Made by a program: the position numbers and the translations under genes. From assembly GCA_910586735.1 (NCBI GenBank), contig CAJUJW010000002.1, positions 1 through 64,000 on the forward strand: DNA of 64,000 bases. The letters run 5' to 3'. Numbering within the stretch: the stretch's first letter is position 1; every line of letters begins with the position of its first letter. The notes below the pieces were generated by a model that was not told the origin of the DNA, did no database searches, and worked only from the letters and a program-made list of their open reading frames with translations. This DNA is from an uncultured Oscillibacter sp. Lineage in GTDB: Bacteria > Bacillota > Clostridia > Oscillospirales > Oscillospiraceae. This document shows, in pieces, positions 35,626 to 48,086 of this stretch.

Positions 35626-36711
35626 ATGGAAAAGAAGAGAGTTTTAAGCATTATTATCACATTAGTAATGGTATTTTCTCTAACCGCGTGTGGGAATTCC
35701 CTGAATGCCCCGGTGACAAACGGAACAGATCAGGCAAAAACGGACACTGGCACGGACAAAGACACCTCCGCGCCCAGCGAAAACAAAGAAGCTACCTATG
35801 TCATGAACATCGGAAACGTCGCCGGAACGGATCACCCCATCAACGTCGCGCTGCGCAGCTTTAAAGCGGCGGTGGAAGAGCGCACGAACGGGGACCTGAC
35901 GGTTGACATCTACGACAATTCCGTCCTGGGCGGCGAGCTTGAGCTGCTGGAACAGGTCAACAACGGGCTCCTGGAGTCGGCGGTGGAAATGGGCGGTTCC
36001 AACTGGGAATCCTACAACGGCGCGGCGGACGTGGCGCTGATCCCCTTCCTCTTCAAAAGCGTCGAGGACGGCCGGAACGCCTGGAACAACACGGATTTCA
36101 GCCGGAAGTTTGAAGAGGAAATCATCAAGCCCAACGGCGCGACCATGCTGTCCGTCTGGGAGAGCGGCATGCGGCACATGACCAACAATACCCGCCCGAT
36201 TGAAAAGCCTGAGGATATGGCGGGAATCGCATTCCGCACGTCCCAGAACGACATGAAACTTCAGATGTTCGACGCGCTGGACTCCTCTGTCCAGATGATT
36301 GCCTTCGGCGAGCTGTTCTCCGCTTTGCAGCAGGGAACCGTGGACGGGCAGGAGAACCCCCTGTCCAACATTGAGTCCTCCTCTCTGAACGAGGTGCAGA
36401 AGTACCTCTCCATGACCGGGCATATGTATGATGTCTGCGTGTTTATCTGCAACACCGCCTGGTATGAGGGCCTGCCTGCGGAGTACCAGACGATTCTGAT
36501 GGAAGAGGCGGCGAACGCGCGCCTGGTGGAGCTGGAGGAGAACGACGAGAACGTCATCCGTCAGCGCCTGGAGGAAAAGGGAATGCTGACCAACGAGGTG
36601 GACAAGGACGCTTTCATCGAGAAAATGTCCGATATCTGGACCCGGTTCGATAAGGAATACGGCCCCGAGTGGATTGACCTGGCGCTTGCCGCCCAGGGCC
36701 TGAACCGGTAA
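35626..36711 (+). CDS. TRAP transporter solute-binding lipoprotein (DctP family)
   Basis: A 361-residue lipoprotein. Signal peptide with lipobox SLTAC (Cys at about 22), Thr/Asp-rich linker to about 55, then the DctP fold beginning YVMNIGNVAGTDHPINVALR. RTSQNDMKLQMFDALDSSV and FGELFSALQQGTVDGQENPL (about 225-244) are the family's ligand-pocket stretches; the Arg expected to bind a carboxylate is in AFRTSQND. It feeds the DctQM pair downstream. TRAP systems usually take sugar acids or dicarboxylates, which suits the aldolases in the cluster. The ATG follows AAAGGAGAATGTTGCG. Confidence 0.93.
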   Translation: MEKKRVLSIIITLVMVFSLTACGNSLNAPVTNGTDQAKTDTGTDKDTSAPSENKEATYVMNIGNVAGTDHPINVALRSFKAAVEERTNGDLTVDIYDNSVLGGELELLEQVNNGLLESAVEMGGSNWESYNGAADVALIPFLFKSVEDGRNAWNNTDFSRKFEEEIIKPNGATMLSVWESGMRHMTNNTRPIEKPEDMAGIAFRTSQNDMKLQMFDALDSSVQMIAFGELFSALQQGTVDGQENPLSNIESSSLNEVQKYLSMTGHMYDVCVFICNTAWYEGLPAEYQTILMEEAANARLVELEENDENVIRQRLEEKGMLTNEVDKDAFIEKMSDIWTRFDKEYGPEWIDLALAAQGLNR

Positions 36712-36902
36712 CTTCGGCGGCGGCGTTTGACAGGGCGGCCCGCCTGAGAAAAGGGGAGGGGGAGATCTGGTGTATACCGCAGCCGGTCTTCCCCTTCTTC
36801 CCTTCGGATGCCGCGGGACGCCTGCCATATCTGAAACGCGGAAACGCCGCCGGCCCGTTGGAGTTACACGACTGACTGGAATAGTTTATAGGAGGTGCTG
36901 GA

Positions 36903-37460
36903 GTGGGAAAATTACTTCATTTTATCCGGGAGGCGCTGAAGGTCACTTGCTGTCTGGTGCTCAGCCTGATGAGCGTCATTGTGTTCATGCAGGTGGTAAA
37001 CCGCAACCTGTTCGATAAATCCTTCGTGTGGGTGGAAGAGCTTGCGGGTATGTGCATGGTTGGAATCGCGTTCCTCGGCGCGGCTCTGGCAACCAGCAAC
37101 GACGGGCACACGCGCATCGACTTTGTGATTTTGAAGCTACCGAAACGCGGGACCACTATCATGTACATGATCGGAAACGCGATCTGCGCGGTCTTCGTCT
37201 GCATCTTGGCCTACTACTCTGTCCCGCTGATTCAGGGCTCTTTGAACAGCTTGACGCCCAGGCTGAAGCTGCCTTACGCCATCAACTATATCGTGGTGCT
37301 GATCAGCGCGGTGCTGATGCTGGTTTACCTGATTGCCCTTATCATACAGGACTGGAAAAAGTTGAAGACGATTCCCAAGGGGGCGAAGAACTCCCTGGAG
37401 GAGACGCTGGAGAGCAGTATGGAGGCTGAGCTCGGAGGTAAGGAGGGGATTGGAGAATGA
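36903..37460 (+). CDS. TRAP transporter small permease (DctQ)
   Basis: A 185-residue protein with four helices (about 12-32, 48-68, 83-105, 123-145). WVEELAG at about 42-48 and FVILKLPKR (about 76-84) are typical of DctQ. The C-terminal tail is charged. A GTG start follows GGAGGTGCTGGA. The 191-base gap after dctP holds no gene. Its stop overlaps the dctM start by 4 bases. Confidence 0.9.
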   Translation: MGKLLHFIREALKVTCCLVLSLMSVIVFMQVVNRNLFDKSFVWVEELAGMCMVGIAFLGAALATSNDGHTRIDFVILKLPKRGTTIMYMIGNAICAVFVCILAYYSVPLIQGSLNSLTPRLKLPYAINYIVVLISAVLMLVYLIALIIQDWKKLKTIPKGAKNSLEETLESSMEAELGGKEGIGE

Positions 37461-38737
37461 ACCCAATCGCATTGCTGTTTATCACCCTGGCGGTCTGCCT
37501 GATCATCGGGATTCCAGTCAGCTTTTCCATCGGTATCAGCTGCATGATGTTCCTGGCGGCGAACGGATATCCCCCCATGAGCATTCTGGTGCAGCGCATG
37601 GTGGGAGGCGCCCAGTCCTTTACATTGATGGCTCTGCCCATGTTCGTGTTCGCGGGAGCCCTGATGGCTTACGGCAGTACGCCCAGGCTGATGCGCCTAG
37701 CCAATATGCTGCTGGGGAAGATGCCCGGTGGACTGGGCGCGGCGGCCATGGCGACCTGCGGCTTCTTCGGCGCGGTATCAGGCTCCGGCGTGGCGAGCAC
37801 CGCGGCCATCGGCGGCATTATGGGCCCCGAGATGGTGAAGCAGGGATATAGAAAGGGCATTACCGCCGGTCTCCTGGCGGCGGGCGGCGCAATGGCCAGC
37901 ATCATCCCGCCCAGCATCGTGATGGTGGTCTATTCCGCCTCCGCCGGCGTCTCCATCGGGGACATGTTCCTCAGCGGGTTTGGCCCGGGCATCCTGACCA
38001 TTGGCGCGCTGATTGCCTTGAACTGCTTCATCGCGAAAAAGAGCGGGACCATGAATCTGGACCACACCTACACCGCCGCCGAGCGTCTTTCCATCTGGCT
38101 GGACGCCCTGCTGCCCCTGGTCACGCCCATTATTATCATCGGGGGCGTACTCAGCGGGCTCCTGACCGCCACGGAGGCGTCGGTCGTGGCCGCGCTCTAC
38201 GCGCTTTTGCTGGCGGTGTTTGTGTACCGGGAGCTGAACTTCAAGACCTTCGTCAAGGTCGCCTATGAGAGCGTGATCTCAAGCGCCATTATCCTGTTCA
38301 TCATTGCCGTGGCCTCTCCCTTCGGCTGGATTATGGCGACCCAGAATGTGCCGCAGATGTTTACGCAGGCGCTGCTGGGCTTTACGAACAACCCCTATGT
38401 CATTCTGGGAATCTTCTTTATCCTGCTGCTGATCCTGGGCTGCTTCATGGAGACCATTTGCATCATCATCCTTATGACGCCCATTTTGCTGCCCATCGCC
38501 ATGCAGATGGGCCTGCATCCGGTCCACTTCGGCATCGCGATGCTGATGAATCTGGCGGTGGGCGGCTGCACGCCTCCGCTGTCGGTGTGCCTGTTCACCT
38601 CCTGCCGAATCCTGAAAATGCGGGTGGAGGAGTCTTTCCCGGATATGTGGTACGTCCTGATTACCGTCACGGCCTGCGCGCTGATTACACTGTCTTTCCC
38701 GCAGCTATCCATGTTCCTAGTGAACCTGTCAAAGTAG
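37457..38737 (+). CDS. TRAP transporter large permease (DctM)
   Basis: A 426-residue protein with about 12 membrane segments, carrying the DctM/SiaM family stretches: GIPVSFSIGISCMMFL, ALPMFVFAGALMA, GSGVASTAAIGGIMGPEM and the IIPPSIVMVVYSA region (about 150-162). This is the sodium-driven import channel working with DctP and DctQ. It is followed after 42 bases by the second HpcH/HpaI aldolase, so import and cleavage appear co-expressed. Confidence 0.94.
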   Translation: MNPIALLFITLAVCLIIGIPVSFSIGISCMMFLAANGYPPMSILVQRMVGGAQSFTLMALPMFVFAGALMAYGSTPRLMRLANMLLGKMPGGLGAAAMATCGFFGAVSGSGVASTAAIGGIMGPEMVKQGYRKGITAGLLAAGGAMASIIPPSIVMVVYSASAGVSIGDMFLSGFGPGILTIGALIALNCFIAKKSGTMNLDHTYTAAERLSIWLDALLPLVTPIIIIGGVLSGLLTATEASVVAALYALLLAVFVYRELNFKTFVKVAYESVISSAIILFIIAVASPFGWIMATQNVPQMFTQALLGFTNNPYVILGIFFILLLILGCFMETICIIILMTPILLPIAMQMGLHPVHFGIAMLMNLAVGGCTPPLSVCLFTSCRILKMRVEESFPDMWYVLITVTACALITLSFPQLSMFLVNLSK

Positions 38738-38779
38738 TCTCAAAAAGAAACTTCAATCTATGAGGAGGAAAATCGAAGT

Positions 38780-39544
38780 ATGATGCAGCAGAATTTTAAG
38801 GCCCTTTTGAGAGAGAACGAGCGGGTTGCCGGCCTGTTTTTAAACGCCGCCTGCCCTGAGCTGCTGGAGATTGCCGCCTACGCGGGATTCCAGTTTGTCA
38901 TCATAGACAACGAGCACGGAAGCTGGGACGGCGCCACCCACGCCCACATGATCCGCGCGGCGGACGCGGCGGGCATTGTGCCCATTATCCGCGTGTCCCG
39001 CATTGATGAAACCGAAATCAAGAAGGCTCTGGACTCCGGTGCGGCGGGTGTTATGATTCCCGGAGTCAGCAGCGTGGAGGACGCGAAGCTGGCGCTTCAG
39101 TACAGCAAGTTTGCCCCCATGGGCAGCCGGGGCGCCTGCCCCTACGTCCGCGCCAACCAATTCAGCGCCGGGGACAGGACGCAGTATTTTGACGCCTGCA
39201 ACCGGGAACAGGCCGTCGTCATGCTCATAGAGGGCAAAGAGGGGCTCCAGGCCTTCGACGACATCATCGCCATGGACGAGGTGGACTGCGTGTTCTTCGG
39301 CCCCTGCGATATGGCGGTCTCTCTGGGGCATCCCGGCGAGGATGAGCACCCCGAGGTAATCAAGGCAATCACCGACATGATTGCGCGGGCAAAGTCCAAG
39401 GGCGTCTACTCGGGCATGATGGGCTTTGACGGAAAGAACAGCCGCAGCTGGCTGGACAAGGGAGCGGATTACGTCTGCGCTCTGAGCGACGTTGGGCTGT
39501 TCTACGAGGTCTGCAAAAAGACCGTGGATGAAATCAAGGAATAA
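38780..39544 (+). CDS. HpcH/HpaI-family class II aldolase, copy 2
   Basis: A 254-residue paralog of the enzyme encoded at 31440-32207, with the same active-site elements: IIDNEHGSWDG (His), SRGACPYVR (Arg), LIEGKEG (Glu) and FFGPCDMA (Asp). Both probably release pyruvate and an aldehyde from a 2-keto-3-deoxy or related acid. It is the last gene of the plus-strand operon with TRAP genes; AGGAGGAAAATCGA precedes the start. Having two paralogs suggests two related substrates or a recent duplication. Confidence 0.9.
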   Translation: MMQQNFKALLRENERVAGLFLNAACPELLEIAAYAGFQFVIIDNEHGSWDGATHAHMIRAADAAGIVPIIRVSRIDETEIKKALDSGAAGVMIPGVSSVEDAKLALQYSKFAPMGSRGACPYVRANQFSAGDRTQYFDACNREQAVVMLIEGKEGLQAFDDIIAMDEVDCVFFGPCDMAVSLGHPGEDEHPEVIKAITDMIARAKSKGVYSGMMGFDGKNSRSWLDKGADYVCALSDVGLFYEVCKKTVDEIKE

Positions 39545-39584
39545 GCCCCGCCTTCATGGCCGGGAAGCGCCGCTGAACAGAATG

Positions 39585-39619
39585 AAAGAACTCCGGGCCC
39601 CGTGGGCCCGGAGTTCTTT
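39585..39619. terminator. Bidirectional terminator at the end of the TRAP operon
   Basis: A perfect 16-bp stem (AAAGAACTCCGGGCCC / GGGCCCGGAGTTCTTT) with a CGT loop, between the converging aldolase and kinase genes. Confidence 0.92.
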
Positions 39620-39684
39620 TCACGCTGGCGGCGCTGGGGAAACTGCCGGAAAGACGGCCCGGCATAATTCGCCGCGCTGAGAGC

Positions 39685-41154
39685 TCACTGAATCTTCTCA
39701 AAGACGTTTTTCAGGCTTGGATACAGCAGGCGGAACTGCTGATAGCGCTCCTCGTACTTCTTTGTCAATTCCAGATCCGGCTCCTCTGCCGCCGTGGTTT
39801 TGACAATCTGCCCGGCGGCCTCCTGCACGCTGGAATATTCCCCGCCGGCCACCATGGCCAATATGGCGGCACCCATGCTGGGGCCCTCCTCACAGGCGGG
39901 AATGTCCAAGGCCAGCTGAAGCGTATTGGCTATGATCTTTCGCCACAGGGGGCTCTTGGCCCCGCCGCCGCAGATCGTGGCCCGGGGCAGGACGATGCCC
40001 AGGGACCTGGCGATTTCAAGCATGTCCCGCATCCCGAAGGCCACCCCCTCCAGGACGGCCTGGGTCAGATCATGACGGCTGGTATCCAGCGTGATGCCCG
40101 TAAAGGTCCCCCGGGCGTTGGGGGCGTTCCAAGGAGAGCGCTCGCCCATCAGATAGGGCAGGAAAAAGACATGATTCTCCCCCAGGCCCCGGATTTCGCT
40201 TTGCAGGGCGGCGTAATCCTTGACCTGCAAAATCTCTCCGGCCCACCACTCGTTGCAGGCCGCGGCGCTCAGCATGCAGCCCATCAGGTGATAGTTGCCA
40301 TCCGCGTGGCCGAAGGAATGGAGGGCGTAAGCGCTGTCCATGCGGAACGTGCGGGAGGAGATGAACAGGGTTCCGCTTGTGCCCAGGGACAGATTGCATT
40401 TTCCGTCCCCGACGGTGTTGGTGCCCACGGCGGCCGCCGCGTTGTCTCCAGCCCCGGCCGCGACCACGACTCCCTCCGGCAGTCCCAACGCGCCGGCCAG
40501 CTCCCGTTTCAAGGTGCCCACCTGCTCATAGCTCTCATAGACCCTTGGCAGGCAGCTCTGGTCGATTCCGCAGATCCGGCACATCTCCCCGGACCAGCTC
40601 CGGTTTTTCACGTCCAGCAGGAGCGTCCCCGAGGCGTCCGAAACGTCCGTGCAAAAGGTCCCCGTCATGCGGTAGCACAAATAGTCCTTGGGGAGCATGA
40701 TTTTCTGGATGCGCTCGAAATTCTCCGGCTCGACCTGTTTCAGCCACAGCAGCTTTGCGGCGGTGAAGCTGGCGAAGGAGATGTTCCCCGTGCAGGCGGC
40801 AAGCGTGTCCTGCCCAACCTCGGTGTTGAGATAATCGGATTCCCGCTTTGCCCGTCCGTCGTTCCACAGGATGCAGGGGCGGATTACCCGGTCTTCCCGG
40901 TCGAGAATTACCAGACCGTGCATCTGTCCCCCAAAGCTCAGTCCGGCAATGCGGGACTTGTCCGTGCCGGCAATCAGCTCCGCCATGCCGTCTACCGCAG
41001 CGTTGTATCAGTCCTCCGGGTCCTGTTCGGACCACCCTGGGCAAGGGAAGGACAGGGGATATTTTCGGAAGACCTCCTTCAAAACCTCGCCGGTTTCGTT
41101 TGTCAGCAGGAGCTTGACGGCAGACGTGCCCAGATCAATTCCGATATACTGCAT
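39685..41154 (-). pseudogene. Xylulokinase-like FGGY kinase with an in-frame TGA at codon 49
   Basis: Read through, this is a full-length 489-residue FGGY kinase of the XylB type. It starts at ATG 41154 (MQYIGIDLGTSAVKLLLTNE), has FPCPGWSEQDPED, then TGA (41010-41008) exactly where family members carry Trp (compare PGWYEQDPQKWW in the other kinase here), and continues in the same frame with YNAAVDGMAELIAG to the normal C-terminus (ATICGGGAKSPLWRKI). Only this one base (TGG to TGA) breaks it. An ATG at 40986 could give a 433-residue product lacking the phosphate loop, unlikely to be active. It is most simply a nonsense pseudogene or a sequencing error. Confidence 0.85.
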
Positions 41155-41281
41155 ATCGATGTTCCCTCCATCTTTAGAATCTTATATTTCAACGGACAGC
41201 GGCCTTTGGGTGTGCGGAATTTCCTATCAAAGGCCATTTCCATATTGCCCGGCATGCGGAAGGTTCCCCTATGCGGCGCTC

Positions 41282-42418
41282 TCAAGCGCCCCACACAAAG
41301 GCGAACAGCAGGAGCACCGCCAAAAAGCAGACGTTCGTAAACGTGAAGTACCGGAAGTAAGCGCCCTTGGCCCCTCCCTCTTCCCGGGCAACCAGCTTGT
41401 AAGAAATCAGGCTGGCCATGGACGCAATCAGCGTTCCCAGTCCGCCGATGTTTACGCCCACTGCCAGGGATGCCAGGTTCTCCGTGAACCCGGACAGCAG
41501 CAGCGCGGCTGGTACGTTGCTGATCACCTGACTTGCGGAGGCGCCCGCCAGCAGCTCGTTGCCGGAGACCATTTGCTGGAGGAGGTCGTAAAAAACGGGA
41601 AGCCTGCCCATGTTGCCGATGAACACGAAGAACCCCACAAAGGTCAGGAGAAGGCTGTAGTCCACACGGGCAAAAATGGACCTGTCAATCAGCGCCAGCC
41701 CGATTACCGTAATGATAAGGGTCCGCCCGCAGGGCACCGCCCTGGCCACGGTCAGCAGGTCCAGGACAAAGAGGGCGAGATACGCCGCCAGCCGGACGGC
41801 TTTCTCAGAGAGCCGGACCTTTTCGCCGAACGAGACCACAATGGGGACATTGTACGCTCTGGATTGAACCGCGCTCCAGACGACGACCAGGAGAAGGGAG
41901 ACGCATGTGTATGGGAGCATCAGCCGGACGAACGCCCCCAGAGACATCCCCGCCCTGCCGTACAGGTAGAGATTCTGCGGATTTCCTACGGGGGTCAGCA
42001 TGCTTCCGAGATTCGCGGCGACCGTCTGCAATACCACCGTGGGAATGATGAGCCGCTCCCGGGCCTCCCCGCCGGCCAGGCTGAGAACCGTGAAGGCGAA
42101 GGGGACAAAGGTGATGAGCGCCACGTCGTTGGTGACGGCCATACTGGAAAAGAAACAGAGCAGGGTTAAAATCAAGACCAGCTGCCCGGTTTTCCGCACC
42201 CTGCCCAAAAGCGCCTGGGCGACCCACTGGAAAAGGCTGGTTTCCCGCAGACCGGCCATTGTCCCCATCAGGCAGAACAGGATGGCCAGGGTCCGAAAGT
42301 CAATGTAGGATATGTACTCCGCGTCCGGGCGGACGAGGAACATGGAGCACACGGCCAGCGCCAGTGCGGCGCACAGCACGGTTTCCCCCTTGAAAAAACG
42401 GATGAACTTCTCTTTCAT
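41282..42418 (-). CDS. ArsB/CitM (ion transporter superfamily) permease
   Basis: A 378-residue polytopic protein with about 10-11 helices. Two inverted family repeats are visible: TNDVALITFVPFAF plus the LTPVGNPQNLYLYG loop, and SNVPAALLLSGFTEN plus NIGGLGTLIASMASLISYK. These Asn/Pro-Gly loops are the substrate sites in the ArsB/NhaD/CitM superfamily, which moves organic acids, arsenite or ions. Position upstream of the kinase gene on the same strand suggests a carboxylate role, unproven. It is short for the family (usually 400-430 residues). Confidence 0.82.
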   Translation of the reverse strand: MKEKFIRFFKGETVLCAALALAVCSMFLVRPDAEYISYIDFRTLAILFCLMGTMAGLRETSLFQWVAQALLGRVRKTGQLVLILTLLCFFSSMAVTNDVALITFVPFAFTVLSLAGGEARERLIIPTVVLQTVAANLGSMLTPVGNPQNLYLYGRAGMSLGAFVRLMLPYTCVSLLLVVVWSAVQSRAYNVPIVVSFGEKVRLSEKAVRLAAYLALFVLDLLTVARAVPCGRTLIITVIGLALIDRSIFARVDYSLLLTFVGFFVFIGNMGRLPVFYDLLQQMVSGNELLAGASASQVISNVPAALLLSGFTENLASLAVGVNIGGLGTLIASMASLISYKLVAREEGGAKGAYFRYFTFTNVCFLAVLLLFAFVWGA

Positions 42419-42520
42419 CAGAGCGCCTCTTTTGCTGAAATTTCTCTCTCAATATTATATAACATTTTCCGCGAATAATCAACCATTTCAGGACCTGAAC
42501 CGATAAAAAAGCGTGCAAAA

Positions 42521-42545
42521 AGCCGGCCGGATTATCCGGCCGGCT
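42521..42545 (-). terminator. Rho-independent terminator after lacZ
   Basis: Stem AGCCGGCCGG / CCGGCCGGCT with an ATTAT loop; on the minus strand it is followed by TTTTTG. Confidence 0.85.
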
Positions 42546-42612
42546 TCGCTTGCCGAAAAGGGAATCAGGACCTGTTCAGCGGGGAGTATGCATCGCGTGG
42601 ACCCGCCCACTC

Positions 42613-45765
<3,153 letters not shown>

Positions 45766-45838
45766 CTATAGAGAGAATCACCAAAAATAATCCCGTGCCT
45801 TTGTGGAACCTCCCGTTTTTGCCGGGCGGGACAGGCGA

Positions 45839-45866
45839 AAGCCCCCGGCGAGGCCGGAGGCTCTTT
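45839..45866 (-). terminator. Terminator of secreted stalk protein 1
   Basis: On the minus strand AGCCTCCGGC / GCCGGGGGCT around CTC with a TTTC end, 8 bases after the stop. Confidence 0.75.
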
Positions 45867-45873
45867 TGCGCAC

Positions 45874-46641
45874 TTATTTGTAGCGTTTGAAAGAAACCGT
45901 CACGTTGATTCGCTGGACGGTCTCCGGCGAGACGCTGGCCACAAACTCGTTGTGAATCCGGTCCACGTCCTCGTCGATTTCAAAGGCTCTGGTCAGAGTC
46001 TGCCCCGGCTGGATTCTCACGTTGCTCAGCCCCCCCTCATAGCCGTTGATCATGCAGGCTCGGCTCGCCGTGCAGATCACCGGGGTATCCCCGTTGTTGG
46101 TGACGGTCAGGAGCAAATGCCTCCCGCCGATGGTACTCATGCGCCGCCCGGTGCTGAAGCCCGTCCAAGTTTCCGCCACGGTCTCATCCTCAAAGGTCCA
46201 TGCGGGTCCCTCCGAGGTGTCCACCGTCTTGGGGTCGATTTCCGTGAAGGGCCCCACCTTCATGCCGAGGACCGGGGCGTCGACGATGGATTTGTCCTCG
46301 TCGGTGAGGACCTGATACCGGAGGCCCTCCGACGTGGGGCCCAGGACCACGCTGTTTCGCTTTTCACTCCAGCCGGAGGGAATGTCCAGATAGTCCGCCA
46401 CCATCTCCACCGGCACATAGTTGTAGGTCTTGCCCGACGGGCCCTCATAGACTATGTAGCCGGGGATGTTCTCGTTCTCCGCCTTGTACTCCTGGCCGGG
46501 GGTCAGCATTACCTTGTCCATGACCACCACGCCGCCTGTCCCGATTTGCAGCTTCCCCGCCGCCGCCAGGGCGGACCCCGCCAGGGACGCCAGCAGGGTC
46601 AGGGCCAGCAGCCCCGAGACCAAATGCTTCCAAGTTTTCAT
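45874..46641 (-). CDS. Secreted stalk-domain protein of ECF module 1
   Basis: A 255-residue exported protein. The signal peptide ends near SALAAAG (about 22-28). The mature part starts GKLQIGTGGVVVMDKVML and contains the YNYVPVEMVADYLDIP segment, resembling copper amine oxidase N-terminal (stalk) domains common in secreted Firmicutes proteins. The C-terminal half (about 150-255) has beta-rich sequence (TVTNNGDTPVICT, RIQPGQTLTRAFEID) that suggests an Ig-like fold. It follows anti-sigma 1 by 122 bases and has its own ECF-type promoter, so it is probably a target of the sigma factor. The function is unknown. Confidence 0.7.
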   Translation of the reverse strand: MKTWKHLVSGLLALTLLASLAGSALAAAGKLQIGTGGVVVMDKVMLTPGQEYKAENENIPGYIVYEGPSGKTYNYVPVEMVADYLDIPSGWSEKRNSVVLGPTSEGLRYQVLTDEDKSIVDAPVLGMKVGPFTEIDPKTVDTSEGPAWTFEDETVAETWTGFSTGRRMSTIGGRHLLLTVTNNGDTPVICTASRACMINGYEGGLSNVRIQPGQTLTRAFEIDEDVDRIHNEFVASVSPETVQRINVTVSFKRYK

Positions 46642-46704
46642 AGGGTTATACCTTCCTTTCTTTTCCGGCGGGAAGGGAAACCCCTCCCCGTTCCGTTCTG
46701 CTTA

Positions 46705-46733
46705 GTAAACGGAGGGGGAGGGCTTTGTATCCC
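46705..46733 (-). promoter_or_regulatory. ECF-type promoter S4 (module 1, secreted protein gene)
   Basis: Minus strand: GGGATA, 16-base C-rich spacer (CAAAGCCCTCCCCCTC), CGTTTA. Same layout as S3, and the -35 GGGATAC is identical. Confidence 0.7.
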
Positions 46734-46763
46734 AGGATTTTCAAAATTTCTAAAATAATTTTT

Positions 46764-48086
46764 CTACTCGGTCAATCGCTCCAGTTCGCTCAGCTCCACT
46801 CTGGTCCCGTTCAGCTTCACCGCCGTTATCGTGGCGGGGTCGATGGGGTGGGGATAGCTGACGCCCACGTCGCCGCCGCAGACTCCTTCCAAGGATGTGC
46901 TCATGCCTCTCCCGCCGCCCCGGTTGGAGAGGTCCACATAGCCGCCGTCCTCGGTCCATAGGCCCTGAATGACGCTGAACAGCGCCTTGGACACGTCCTT
47001 ATCGTACAGCGTGTCCGGGTTCAGCGGTTTCAGCTCGTCGTACTCTTCGGGGCGGACGTACTCCACCGGGGACGAGACCTCAAAGTCAACGTCCATATCA
47101 AAGACGGATATCTCAAACCCGGTGAACCGGAAGGGGATTCCGTCGACCGTGGCGGGAACGGTCCCCTGGTAGTGAATGGGCCGGATAGGTTCCCCCAGGG
47201 TGAAGGTGAAGTCCATGGGTCCTCTCAAAAACGTGACATCCGGTCCGGGGCCGGTGCGCTCGCTGTCGTGCCACGTGACCGCGCCCTTTCCGTCCACATA
47301 GGTGGCGATATTTTTCAGCCGCAGGGTGATTTCCGGCTGTTCCAGATAGTCCTTAAAGGCCATGAAGGTCTCGAAGGTGAGGGTGTTCTCCGTCCGGTCA
47401 ATCAAGTGAAAGCTCAGCAGACAGACGTGATTCCAATAGCCGGCCTGTCCCAAGTCCATGCGGTTCTGGACAGACCGCTCCAGCAGCTCCTGGGAGTCGT
47501 CGCCCACTCCGTCGAAAAAGCTGGCCTCGTCCTTCCACACATATTTCTTCCAGTTCTTTTCCGACAGTAAAAAGCTGCACTCCTCCGTATAGAGGTTGGT
47601 CTCCGCGGCTACCTCCTCGGGGATGTCCGGGGCCGTCACCGTCAGGGACATGTGCAGATAGCTTCCGTCCCACACGGCGGCGTTCAGAGTGGCCGTCACG
47701 CCGTCCACGGTCTGGCTCTGCTCAATGGCCGTGCCCGTGCGGCTCAGGACCCCCTCCGAAATCTCCGGGGCTTTCGGGTCCACCTCCAGCCGGGGGAACC
47801 ACTGGGAGAACTGCCCGGTCACCAGGGCGTAGCCGCAGGCGGAGAGCAGAAGCAGGGCCGCCGCGATGACGGCGATCCGCCAGTTCAGCCGCCGCCTCCG
47901 GCGGGGACTCCTGGCCTCCCACCGGCGCATCCAGCCCCAGGGGTCCGCCAGAAGGCGCATCCTCTCCCGGAGATAGTCCGGGGAGAAGTCCGCCCCGGCG
48001 GCGTCCGCGGTTTCCAGCACGGGCCGGTACTGGTTCAGATTGGCCTCCATCAGCGCCCGGCGCAGCGAAGCGTTAGACTGCGTCAT
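46764..48086 (-). CDS. Membrane-anchored putative anti-sigma factor, module 1
   Basis: A 440-residue single-pass protein. A cytoplasmic N-terminus (about 1-68) with LRRALMEANLNQY and FSPDYLRERMRLLADPWGW would bind the sigma factor. One TM helix (about 70-88, IAVIAAALLLLSACGYA) follows. The large outer region (about 90-440) has the beta-rich pattern of DUF4179-type proteins (TATLNAAVWDGSYLHMSLTV). No HxxxCxxC zinc motif is seen. It overlaps the sigma gene by 14 bases, the same overlap as in module 2, and is about 30-35% similar to its paralog by eye (N-terminal part much higher). The external signal is unknown. Confidence 0.78.
   Translation of the reverse strand: MTQSNASLRRALMEANLNQYRPVLETADAAGADFSPDYLRERMRLLADPWGWMRRWEARSPRRRRRLNWRIAVIAAALLLLSACGYALVTGQFSQWFPRLEVDPKAPEISEGVLSRTGTAIEQSQTVDGVTATLNAAVWDGSYLHMSLTVTAPDIPEEVAAETNLYTEECSFLLSEKNWKKYVWKDEASFFDGVGDDSQELLERSVQNRMDLGQAGYWNHVCLLSFHLIDRTENTLTFETFMAFKDYLEQPEITLRLKNIATYVDGKGAVTWHDSERTGPGPDVTFLRGPMDFTFTLGEPIRPIHYQGTVPATVDGIPFRFTGFEISVFDMDVDFEVSSPVEYVRPEEYDELKPLNPDTLYDKDVSKALFSVIQGLWTEDGGYVDLSNRGGGRGMSTSLEGVCGGDVGVSYPHPIDPATITAVKLNGTRVELSELERLTE

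Noticed and set aside
41008-41010. Selenocysteine or Trp recoding at the TGA of the kinase gene
   Set aside because: FGGY kinases have Trp, not a redox residue, here; no obvious selenocysteine hairpin follows, and other genes use TGG for Trp.
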